Below, piece by piece: positions 1 through 5,855 of a stretch of 6,567 nt of DNA. The DNA is from Nitrososphaeria archaeon (GTDB lineage: Archaea > Thermoproteota > Nitrososphaeria > Geothermarchaeales > JDFR-13), in contig JALTNJ010000089.1 of the NCBI GenBank assembly GCA_027000765.1, positions 1-6,567 on the forward strand, read 5' to 3'. The notes under the pieces are model-generated. The model did no database searches. It was not told the origin of the DNA and worked only from the letters and a program-made list of their open reading frames with translations. Each line of letters starts with the position of its first letter. The first letter of the stretch is position 1. The translations under genes were made by a program, and so were the position numbers.

Positions 1-196
1 GGTATACAGCTATTTATCACAGAGATATGGGCATCTGGTCTCCGAAGATAGGACTAGAATAACTGAGAGATTCATGCTGGAGATAGAGATGGGGAAGAGG
101 GACTATATGGAGACACTGAGAGAACTATATAAGGAGATTAAGGAGGTTGAAGAGACATCACCTGAGTTAAGGGAATATGAGGAAGACTATGTCTAG
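1..196 (+). CDS. Reverse gyrase (or related type IA topoisomerase), C-terminal fragment
   Basis: Only the last 64 residues are in the window; the reading frame is open from base 2 to a TAG at 194-196 and the start lies off the left edge. The fragment reads VYSYLSQRYGHLVSEDRTR, then ITERFMLEIEMGKRDYMETL, then a charged tail rich in Glu and Lys. The pattern YG-LVSE-RTR, a helix, then a GK-DY-L helix is typical of the end of the type IA topoisomerase domain. Its form is closest to what I recall of reverse gyrase, the ATP-dependent enzyme that introduces positive supercoils and marks hyperthermophiles. No catalytic residue lies in this part, so a plain archaeal topoisomerase IA cannot be excluded. 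The stop codon interlocks with that of the opposing phosphodiesterase gene in a shared CTAG. Confidence 0.75.
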   Translation, partial: VYSYLSQRYGHLVSEDRTRITERFMLEIEMGKRDYMETLRELYKEIKEVEETSPELREYEEDYV

Positions 197-906
197 CACT
201 TCTTCAAAATCCCCACAATTTTCTCCGGATAATCAGTAGCAATACCATCTGCTCCACGCCTATGATACTCCAGAGCCATATCAGTATCATTAATGACCCA
301 GACAACAACTTTTAACCCCAGTCTATGTGCAAATGCGATGGCCTTGGCACTGGCCAGTCTATAATATGGTAAGACGAGATCAGCACCTATCTTCTTGGCC
401 TTGACAATCCCGTCTCCAGGCTTCATATAGATATATCCTGTGACTATATTTGGAGCTATATTATGGATATAGACCAGGGGATTCTCACTGAAGGATATAA
501 CTGCAACGTTTTCTTCATAACCATTATCGATAATAATATTTGTTACAGCCTGGATAGCGACATCTTCCTTTACCTCGATAAAGACACCGACGTGATCCAC
601 CAAATAGTCAAGGGCCTCCTCCAGAGAGGGAATGGGCTCCCCGCCTACCCTAAACGTCTTTATATCCTTATAGTCGTAATCACCTATCTTACCAGGTAGG
701 CCAACTAGTCTATCCAATGTATTGTCATGGAATACAATAGGCACCCCGTCTCTTGAGACCCTTACATCCAGCTCCACAACATCAGCTCCATATTCGACCG
801 CCTTGGAGAAGGATAACATAGTGTTTTCAGGATAAGAGCCGCTAGCACCTCTATGTGCAACGATGAAGAAACCACCTAGTATCTCCCTCATTGGATTCCT
901 ATTCAT
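193..906 (-). CDS. Glycerophosphodiester phosphodiesterase (GDPD/UgpQ family)
   Basis: This enzyme is expected to hydrolyse glycerophosphodiesters, released by lipid turnover, to glycerol phosphate and an alcohol, using a divalent metal. From the ATG at 906 it has 237 residues, about the family length for a single TIM-barrel domain. Visible motifs are VAHRG with catalytic His18, PEN with Glu27, ELD with metal ligands Glu45 and Asp47, DG-PIVFHD with the second catalytic His60, and EVKE around Glu111. The C-terminal end GADGIATDYP is also standard. No signal peptide is seen from this start, so it is probably cytoplasmic. An ATG at 891 is an equally good start: an AT-rich box at 911-920 lies about 25 bases upstream and AGGA precedes it. 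A longer frame back to 960 adds a hydrophobic stretch but runs through the divergent promoter region and into the sirtuin start; I reject it. Confidence 0.93.
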   Translation of the reverse strand: MNRNPMREILGGFFIVAHRGASGSYPENTMLSFSKAVEYGADVVELDVRVSRDGVPIVFHDNTLDRLVGLPGKIGDYDYKDIKTFRVGGEPIPSLEEALDYLVDHVGVFIEVKEDVAIQAVTNIIIDNGYEENVAVISFSENPLVYIHNIAPNIVTGYIYMKPGDGIVKAKKIGADLVLPYYRLASAKAIAFAHRLGLKVVVWVINDTDMALEYHRRGADGIATDYPEKIVGILKKC

Positions 907-910
907 GACA

Positions 911-920
911 AAATAATAAT
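911..920. promoter_or_regulatory. AT-rich TATA-like box in the divergent GDPD/sirtuin promoter region
   Basis: The 52 bases between the two divergent starts contain AAATAATAAT here and a second AT-rich run at 934-947. Read on the minus strand, the first run sits about 25 bases before the alternative phosphodiesterase ATG at 891. Read on the plus strand it would place transcription start near 941 and give the sirtuin a leader of about 18 bases. Both roles are inferred from spacing only. Confidence 0.4.
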
Positions 921-958
921 AGTCTATGGAGTGAATTAATAATATTAGGTTGACCAGC

Positions 959-1693
959 ATGGAGGAGGAATATATTAAGGCGGCGAAAGCGATTAAACAG
1001 GCTGATTATCTAGTTGCATTCACAGGCGCAGGCATATCTGCAGAGTGCGGTATACCTACCTTTAGAGGTAAAGATGGCTTATGGACAAAGTTCAAGCCTG
1101 AGGAAATAGCTACATACCAGGCGTTTATCAGAAACCCTGAGTTTGTATGGCAATGGTATATTATGAGGATGGAGAAGCTTAAGGATACTAAACCTAGTGA
1201 AGCACATAAAATACTGGCAGAATGGGAGAAAAAAGGTATTTTAAAGACTGTAATCACTCAGAACGTAGATGAACTACATCAGAAAGCAGGTTCTAAAAAC
1301 GTGATTGAGTTACATGGAAACATATGGAGAATAAAATGCATATACTGCGATAATAAGAAGAGGCTGAAGAAGCTGCCAAAGTCAATGCCGAGATGTGATA
1401 AATGCGGGAATATAATGAGGCCAGATGTTGTATGGTTTGGAGAAGCGCTTGACCCGCTTATCCTTCAACTCGCATTTGATGAAGGACTTAAATCAGATGT
1501 TATGATTGTTATAGGGACAAGTGGAGTTGTGTATCCAGCGGGGCACATACCTGTGAGGGCTAAGACGATGGGAGCATTTATCATCGAGATAAATCCAGAG
1601 GAATCTGCAATAACGCCTGTGGCAGACGTATACCTGGCGGAAAAAGCAAGTGTAGCTATGAAGAAACTGAAAAACCTATTATCTTCATTATAG
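959..1693 (+). CDS. NAD-dependent protein deacylase, class III sirtuin (SIRT5/Sir2-Af1 type)
   Basis: Sirtuins transfer acyl groups from protein lysines to NAD, releasing nicotinamide and O-acyl-ADP-ribose. The 244-residue protein is a complete minimal Sir2 domain: NAD-binding GAGIS (23-27) followed by IPTFRG, TQNVD (100-104), catalytic His119 in LHG, a zinc site of two CxxC pairs (Cys127/130 and Cys146/149), GTSG and the EINPE ribose-binding region. The segment ATYQAFIRNP...WQWYIMR carries Ala51, Tyr67 and Arg70 at the spacing of SIRT5 Ala86, Tyr102 and Arg105, the residues that make room for and bind negatively charged acyl groups. It may therefore remove succinyl or malonyl groups as well as acetyl. 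Archaeal Sir2 enzymes are known to deacetylate chromatin proteins such as Alba; the target here is unknown. The start at ATG 959 is preceded by an imperfect ribosome site, AGGTTGA, five bases away; TTG at 950 is an alternative. Confidence 0.95.
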   Translation: MEEEYIKAAKAIKQADYLVAFTGAGISAECGIPTFRGKDGLWTKFKPEEIATYQAFIRNPEFVWQWYIMRMEKLKDTKPSEAHKILAEWEKKGILKTVITQNVDELHQKAGSKNVIELHGNIWRIKCIYCDNKKRLKKLPKSMPRCDKCGNIMRPDVVWFGEALDPLILQLAFDEGLKSDVMIVIGTSGVVYPAGHIPVRAKTMGAFIIEINPEESAITPVADVYLAEKASVAMKKLKNLLSSL

Positions 1694-1712
1694 AAAAGCC
1701 CGGAACATCCTA

Positions 1713-1720
1713 TTTATATT
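1713..1720 (+). promoter_or_regulatory. TATA-like box for the uracil-DNA glycosylase gene
   Basis: TTTATATT lies in the 62 bases between the sirtuin stop and the glycosylase ATG. Its centre is about 27 bases before a TTG at 1744 and 40 bases before the ATG at 1756, so transcription would begin at or just before the TTG. The mRNA is either leaderless from the TTG or carries a leader of about 12 bases ahead of the ATG. Confidence 0.5.
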
Positions 1721-1755
1721 CTTCAAAAGTAAAATTCCTATTTTTGAATAAGGAG

Positions 1756-2382
1756 ATGATCGATAAAAAGGAATATGATATCCTAGTACAGGAGATAATG
1801 GAATGTACGAAATGTGAGTTGCATAAGACTAGGAGGAACCCTGTCCCCGGCGAGGGTAGTCTCGATCCAAAGATTATGTTTATCGGAGAAGCTCCAGGTG
1901 GCCGTGAAGATGAGACTGGTAGACCGTTTGTAGGAGCAGCGGGTAAACTACTTACTATGCTAATAGAATCCATTGGATTATCTCGTGAAGATGTATATAT
2001 AACGAACGTGGTTAAGTGTAGGCCACCTGGGAATAGAGACCCTAGTCAGATGGAGATATACACCTGCCTCCCATATCTTAGGAGACAGATAAATATAATT
2101 AGGCCACGCCTCATCGTAACACTAGGTAGGCATGCTGCGAGGGTTATAATGGATCTAGCTGGCCTTAAATTCACGAGTATAACTAAACAACATGGAACAG
2201 TTAATGTTGCCACGATAAGCGGGATCAAAGTCATTATAATACCCACTTATCACCCTGCCGCCGCCTTATACAATCCAAGTCTCAAGCAGATGTTGATAGA
2301 TGACTTTGAGACTATCAAGAAGTATATCGAGGCTAGGCCATCCGACATTAAACGTGGGCCTCTCGACGACTTTATCAAATGA
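1756..2382 (+). CDS. Family 4 uracil-DNA glycosylase with an iron-sulfur cluster (UDGa)
   Basis: This enzyme removes uracil, the product of cytosine deamination, from DNA and so opens base excision repair; the load is high at high temperature. The 208-residue protein has the family 4 hallmarks: four cysteines at 17, 20, 88 and 104 (CxxC, long gap, then Cys with 15 residues between) that bind a [4Fe-4S] cluster; the active-site motif GEAPG (44-48) followed by the ED-TGRPFVG loop; TNVVKCRPPGNRDP; and the C-terminal motif TYHPAAALYNP containing His166. Length and order match crenarchaeal homologues such as those of Sulfolobus and Pyrobaculum. The start is uncertain: ATG 1756 directly abuts AGGAG, too close for a normal ribosome site, while TTG 1744 (four residues longer) fits a leaderless message from the TATA-like box at 1713. 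The next gene, a HAD phosphatase, follows after 47 bases with its own candidate promoter. Confidence 0.95.
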   Translation: MIDKKEYDILVQEIMECTKCELHKTRRNPVPGEGSLDPKIMFIGEAPGGREDETGRPFVGAAGKLLTMLIESIGLSREDVYITNVVKCRPPGNRDPSQMEIYTCLPYLRRQINIIRPRLIVTLGRHAARVIMDLAGLKFTSITKQHGTVNVATISGIKVIIIPTYHPAAALYNPSLKQMLIDDFETIKKYIEARPSDIKRGPLDDFIK

Positions 2383-2394
2383 GGCTCTATTTTA

Positions 2395-2404
2395 CTTAAA
2401 TTTA
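2395..2404 (+). promoter_or_regulatory. TATA-like box for the HAD phosphatase gene
   Basis: CTTAAATTTA is centred about 30 bases before the ATG at 2430, which predicts a transcript with a leader of only a few bases. The upstream T-rich run (CTATTTTAC, 2387-2395) just after the glycosylase stop might also end the previous transcript, though weakly. Confidence 0.45.
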
Positions 2405-2429
2405 GGGCTAGTCATTATTGATTAGTAAT

Positions 2430-3020
2430 ATGAATAGTGGAGACTGTATAAAACATGATCTGAAGATCCCTAATGAGATCCATGGTAAAAAGATAGTAAT
2501 CTTCGATATTGATAATACACTTCTTGATGTCTCCGAGAGATACTTAACATGTGTCAGGGAAGCGGGTCTAGACCTAGACAAGTCACTATATAAGGAGCCT
2601 TATTGGAAGAGACAGAAGTTCTGGAGGATATTTCTCAGCGGTAAGTATCTCCATCTAGATAAGCCTGATGAGGAAACCATTAACCTAGTTAGGAGATTAT
2701 ATGAGGAGGGCTATGGAATCATACTCTTAACTGGCAGGCCGGAGGACATGAGGAGATACACTGTGGAGCAGATGAAACAGTTCGGGGTTCCATATAACCT
2801 ACTGATAATGAGACCGCCTGGAAACAGGGATCCAGATATGAGGTATAAGCCTTGTGTAATCCAGAGACTGATGAATGAGGGGCTTGAAATTGTAGAGTAT
2901 CACGAGGATGACCCAGCGACTATAGAGACTGTTAGGAGAATGTATCCATGGATAAAGGTAGTCCAACACAGTCTATATAGGAATAAACTTATATTCCATA
3001 GGGATAAAGATGAGGGTTAA
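2430..3020 (+). CDS. HAD-superfamily phosphatase, resembling polynucleotide 3'-phosphatase domains
   Basis: The 196-residue protein shows all four HAD motifs: FDIDNT with nucleophile Asp26 and acid/base Asp28, LLTGRP with Thr101 and Arg103, a Lys at 140 in MRYKP, and EYHEDD with Asp160/161 for magnesium. A small helical cap of about 60 residues lies between motifs I and II. The section from LIMRPPGNRDP through the Lys to the acidic motif and ETVRRMYPWIKV resembles, from memory, the phosphatase half of T4 polynucleotide kinase, which removes 3'-phosphates from nucleic acid ends. Such an activity would fit beside a uracil-DNA glycosylase, but the substrate is not shown by the sequence; a nucleotide or small-molecule phosphatase is equally possible. 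ATG 2430 is preferred over TTG 2418 because of the TATA-like box spacing. The TAA stop interlocks in TTAA with the stop of the opposing PDCD5-like gene. Confidence 0.85.
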   Translation: MNSGDCIKHDLKIPNEIHGKKIVIFDIDNTLLDVSERYLTCVREAGLDLDKSLYKEPYWKRQKFWRIFLSGKYLHLDKPDEETINLVRRLYEEGYGIILLTGRPEDMRRYTVEQMKQFGVPYNLLIMRPPGNRDPDMRYKPCVIQRLMNEGLEIVEYHEDDPATIETVRRMYPWIKVVQHSLYRNKLIFHRDKDEG

Positions 3021-3385
3021 TCCTCGTCTTCCTTCAACGCCTCTCCAAACTCCTTAAGCTCCCCCTTCTTCTCCACATATATCTTACCTTTATATCCACT
3101 TAGCTTCTTCACTAGGATTTCTATACTAAGTTTATCGACTGGTATATTTGCCAATCCATTTATCAATAGGAACAGTAGGTTCTTCAATACCTTATCAGCC
3201 AACCCGGGATTATTCTCACGGATACCTAGTAGATAACTATATGCATCGGGAGTAAATAATGGCTTAACCTTTTCATAGATATCCTCCTTCTCACCTGTTT
3301 CAACTGATTTCATCTGTCTCTCCAAAATCCTCTGCATATACTCAACCATCTTCTTACGTTTAATAAACTCAATCTCATCATCCAT
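3017..3385 (-). CDS. PDCD5/TFAR19-like protein, divergent (putative DNA-binding protein)
   Basis: I assign this 122-residue protein to the PDCD5 family by pattern. An acidic, basic N-terminal helix MDDEIEFIKRKK is followed by a charged helix to about residue 40, then FTPDAYSYL-IRENNPGLADKV (44-66, matching the family's LTPEA-RL--IR---PELAEQV), a hydrophobic helix, and IPVDKLSIEILVKKL (81-95, matching the I-DEEL--IL--L helix). Archaeal members are small helical-bundle proteins thought to bind DNA; their role is not settled. The usual basic KR--I-I-RK end is only partly kept (GYKGKIYVEKKGE), and the last residues are acidic. The family gene commonly sits beside ribosomal protein S19e, which is not seen here. 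ATG 3385 has GGTG nine bases upstream and a TATA-like box about 30 bases upstream; GTG 3397 is an alternative. The gene converges with interlocked stops on the HAD gene. Confidence 0.6.
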   Translation of the reverse strand: MDDEIEFIKRKKMVEYMQRILERQMKSVETGEKEDIYEKVKPLFTPDAYSYLLGIRENNPGLADKVLKNLLFLLINGLANIPVDKLSIEILVKKLSGYKGKIYVEKKGELKEFGEALKEDED

Positions 3386-3410
3386 GTATATCAACACCCC
3401 ACCACTACAA

Positions 3411-3420
3411 TTTACTATAA
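3411..3420 (-). promoter_or_regulatory. TATA-like box for the PDCD5-like gene
   Basis: On the minus strand TTATAGTAAA is centred about 30 bases before the ATG at 3385. A second AT-rich box (CTTTTATTAA, 3424-3433) lies further up and would give a longer leader containing the GGTGG sequence at 3398-3403. The rest of the gap up to 3529 shows no open frame, RNA gene or repeat that I can support. Confidence 0.4.
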
Positions 3421-3529
3421 TACCTTAATAAAAGTAAATAAGACAGAATTATCTCAAACAGAGAATCCTCCTACGATAAACCTATATGAAACGTGGATAT
3501 TAAGGGGGAATTGATGTTTTATGATTGGC

Positions 3530-3853
3530 TTAGTCCTTAAATCCTAGCTCGGATTTCAACTGAGAAGATATCATGTCCGGTGTCCAAGGCGGGTCGAATA
3601 CAAGGTCGATTTTAACGTCCTTAACTCCCTCTATGGAAAGAACTGCCTCCCTAGCCTGCTCAACTATAAATTGAGCCAGTGGACAGCCTGGGGCGGTCAA
3701 TGTCATCTTAATATAGACGACGTCGTCCTTAACCTCCACACCATATATAAGCCCAAGATCAACTATGTTGAAAGGAATCTCCGGATCATATACGGTTCTC
3801 AAAGCCTCTAAAACCCTTTCTTTCGTAACCTTCCCACTCAAATATAACACCAT
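3530..3853 (-). CDS. MIP18/DUF59 family iron-sulfur cluster assembly protein (SufT/PaaD-like)
   Basis: Members of this family (MIP18, SufT, and the PaaD phenylacetate-pathway protein) act in late steps of iron-sulfur cluster maturation. The 107-residue protein is a single complete domain: DPEIPFNIVDLGLIYGV (23-39), the strand VYIKMTLTAPGCP with the conserved Cys57, a helix, and the C-terminal DLVFDPPWTPDM (83-94) with its conserved Trp90. No signal peptide or membrane segment is present. The ATG at 3853 is chosen because an AT-rich TATA-like element lies 29 bases upstream, which predicts a leaderless mRNA; TTG 3865 gives a frame four residues longer. The gene is divergent from the aldehyde oxidoreductase gene, a [4Fe-4S] enzyme, across an 88-base gap, so a role in maturing that enzyme is plausible but inferred. 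Confidence 0.92.
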   Translation of the reverse strand: MVLYLSGKVTKERVLEALRTVYDPEIPFNIVDLGLIYGVEVKDDVVYIKMTLTAPGCPLAQFIVEQAREAVLSIEGVKDVKIDLVFDPPWTPDMISSQLKSELGFKD

Positions 3854-3875
3854 TATAGAATACAAACTCAGGTGG

Positions 3876-3888
3876 ATATATATAATTT
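3876..3888 (-). promoter_or_regulatory. TATA-like box for the DUF59 gene
   Basis: Minus-strand AAATTATATATAT is centred 29 bases before the ATG at 3853, the spacing expected for a leaderless archaeal transcript. It is the most convincing promoter element in the window. Confidence 0.55.
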
Positions 3889-3912
3889 GATATAGTTTTT
3901 ATGAGTATCGTC

Positions 3913-3920
3913 TAAAAATA
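3913..3920 (+). promoter_or_regulatory. First TATA-like box for the aldehyde oxidoreductase gene
   Basis: TAAAAATA is centred about 25 bases before the ATG at 3942 and would give a leaderless message from that codon. Confidence 0.45.
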
Positions 3921-3931
3921 TTCTTTATGCG

Positions 3932-3943
3932 ATAATTATATAT
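3932..3943 (+). promoter_or_regulatory. Second TATA-like box for the aldehyde oxidoreductase gene
   Basis: ATAATTATATAT overlaps the ATG at 3942. If used, transcription would start near 3965, after that ATG, and translation would have to use the TTG at 3987. That codon has GGTGAT, a good match to the 16S rRNA tail, four bases upstream (3977-3982). Confidence 0.35.
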
Positions 3944-5855
3944 GAAAGATAAACCTAATATATCTACTGTTAAGCGGGTGATTACATTGCTTAAAGGTGG
4001 TTGGACAGGTAAGATCCTATGGATAGACTTGACTAAGGAGAAGTCAACAATATGGAAATATGATCCGTCGATGGCTCTACACTATATTGGTGGAAGAGGA
4101 TTCGCCATAAGAATATTATGGGATCATTTAAAACCAGGTGTCGATCCACTACATCCAGATAACCTCCTGATATTTGCAGTAGGACCCTTAACAGGGTTCC
4201 CGCTACCCAGCAGTGGGAAACTCGTCGTCGCATCAAAATCACCTCTCACAGGCGGTTATGGCGACGGAAATATTGGTACCAAAGCCTCAGTAATGATGAG
4301 GAAAGCAGGATACGATGCTATAGTAGTTGAGGGCAAGGCCGATGAACCTGTCTACGTATATGTAGAGGAGGAGGATGTAACAATCCATAGTGCAAAAGAC
4401 TTGTGGGGAGCGGATGTAAGGGAGGTACATAAGGAACTAACGAATAAATATGGTAGGGATTCAGGTATACTCACTATTGGAAAGGCTGGTGAGAATCTAG
4501 TTAGATATGCCATTGTAATGTCTGAGGAAGATAGGGCGGGTGGAAGACCTGGAATGGCCGCAGTCATGGGCAGCAAGAACCTAAAGGCGCTAGTAATAAG
4601 AGGAGAGAAGCCTCTACCTGCAGTTGATGAAAAGACTATTAAGGAGCTGGGGGCAAAGGCATACAAGGACATTAAAGGTGCACCAATGTATCCTCATTGG
4701 ATGGAGCAGGGTACAATGATGATATATGAATGGTGTCAGGAGAACAGTGTACTTCCAACATATAACTTTAGAGAGGGATTCTTTGAAGAAGCGGATAAAG
4801 TTACTGGTAAGGTTATGGCGGAGCAGTATAAAAAGTATCAGAAGGGATGTCCAAACTGTAATATGCCATGTGGTAACGTGGCTGAGGCTAAGAAGAGGTA
4901 TAAGGGTACAAAGGCTGAGATGGATTATGAGAACGTCGCAATGCTAAGTTCAAACATCGGCGTATCCAATATGGATGATGTGATTAAACTAATCAGAGAA
5001 GCAGATGACCTAGGTGTAGACACTATATCAGTAGGATCAGCAATAGCATTTGCAATTGAGGCTTATAAAAAGGGATATTTGAAGGAGGATGAGTTAGACG
5101 GCATAAAACCTGATTGGGGAGACGCGGCATCCGCATTAGACCTCATGCACCTGATTATAGAGAGGAAGAAGTTCGGCGATGTACTTGCAGCAGGAGTCAG
5201 ATATGCATCTCTGAGGCTAGGTGGAGACACAGTGAAGTTCGCTATGCATGTAAAAGGCCTTCCGATAACAGCATATGACGCCCATGTAGCACCGGGAATG
5301 GCACTGGCATTTGGAACATCATCAATAGGTGCACATCATAAGGAAGCATGGATAATCGCATGGGAAGCACAATATGGCTTCGAGAAAGTAGATAAGACTA
5401 AGGTTGAAAAAGTGATTGAGCTCCAGAGAATTAGAGGCGGATGGTTCGAGACATTCGTAACATGCAGGCTTCCATGGATCGAGGTCGGCCTAAGCCTAGA
5501 CTATTATCTGACCTTCATGGAGGCTGCAACCGGAATCAAGTACAGTGCAGGAGATCTAAATAGGATCGCGGATAGAATCTATACACTCATTAGAGGATTC
5601 TGGATCAGGGAATATGGATATTGGATGAGGAGCATGGACATGCCTCCAATGAGGTGGTTTGAGGAGCCGTTGACTCAGGGGCCGAAGAAAGGAGCTCACC
5701 TAAGTCTAGACGCGTATAACCAGATGCTGGACACATACTACGAGCTACGTGGATGGGATAGAAACGGTATACCTAGGAGAAGTACATTCGATAACCTTGG
5801 GTTGTCTAAGGAGGCAAGGGAGTTAGAGGCGATGGGCATAGAGTTGACGCCATGA
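3942..5855 (+). CDS. Aldehyde:ferredoxin oxidoreductase family enzyme (tungstopterin)
   Basis: Enzymes of this family oxidise aldehydes to acids, passing electrons through a [4Fe-4S] cluster to ferredoxin, with a bis-pterin tungsten site. The protein has 637 residues from the ATG. The N-terminal domain runs GGWTGKILWIDLT (19-31), GGRGFAIR, VGPLTG, SGKLVVASKSPLTG, AGYDAIVVEG and MGSKNLKAL. The central CPNCNMPC supplies Cys303, 306 and 310, and Cys508 is the likely fourth ligand. Glu330 (DYE) and His465/466 (GAHH) match the glutamate and histidine near the metal in Pyrococcus AOR. The first pterin motif D-LGVD (356-360) is kept; the second, usually DxxGLC, reads ETFVTC (503-508). This suggests a subfamily with its own substrate, which I cannot name. 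The N-terminus is about 15 residues longer than usual; a TTG at 3987 would give the typical MLKGGWTGK start. The MoaD-like gene overlaps the end by ATGA. Confidence 0.93.
   Translation: MKDKPNISTVKRVITLLKGGWTGKILWIDLTKEKSTIWKYDPSMALHYIGGRGFAIRILWDHLKPGVDPLHPDNLLIFAVGPLTGFPLPSSGKLVVASKSPLTGGYGDGNIGTKASVMMRKAGYDAIVVEGKADEPVYVYVEEEDVTIHSAKDLWGADVREVHKELTNKYGRDSGILTIGKAGENLVRYAIVMSEEDRAGGRPGMAAVMGSKNLKALVIRGEKPLPAVDEKTIKELGAKAYKDIKGAPMYPHWMEQGTMMIYEWCQENSVLPTYNFREGFFEEADKVTGKVMAEQYKKYQKGCPNCNMPCGNVAEAKKRYKGTKAEMDYENVAMLSSNIGVSNMDDVIKLIREADDLGVDTISVGSAIAFAIEAYKKGYLKEDELDGIKPDWGDAASALDLMHLIIERKKFGDVLAAGVRYASLRLGGDTVKFAMHVKGLPITAYDAHVAPGMALAFGTSSIGAHHKEAWIIAWEAQYGFEKVDKTKVEKVIELQRIRGGWFETFVTCRLPWIEVGLSLDYYLTFMEAATGIKYSAGDLNRIADRIYTLIRGFWIREYGYWMRSMDMPPMRWFEEPLTQGPKKGAHLSLDAYNQMLDTYYELRGWDRNGIPRRSTFDNLGLSKEARELEAMGIELTP

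Noticed and set aside
463..699. A 78-codon plus-strand open frame inside the phosphodiesterase gene.
   Set aside because: It is antisense to conserved GDPD sequence, shows no recognisable domain and has no convincing start signal.
907..960. N-terminal extension of the phosphodiesterase to 960 with a hydrophobic, signal-like stretch.
   Set aside because: It covers the AT-rich divergent promoter region and overlaps the sirtuin start; the family domain begins close to the ATGs at 906 and 891.
2022..2839. The string RPPGNRDP occurs in both the glycosylase and the neighbouring HAD protein (near 2022 and 2812), suggesting a duplicated segment.
   Set aside because: The codons differ throughout the two copies, the flanking sequences are unrelated, and the glycosylase copy is a conserved family motif. 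Chance convergence is the better explanation.
3386..3529. Possible small RNA, such as a C/D box guide, in the gap between the PDCD5-like and DUF59 genes.
   Set aside because: No C and D box pair at suitable spacing and no stable hairpin was found on either strand; the gap is explained by the promoter of the PDCD5-like gene.
4726..4947. A 73-codon plus-strand frame within the oxidoreductase gene.
   Set aside because: It is a shifted frame over the conserved cysteine region, rich in Arg and without family features; a shadow of the real gene.
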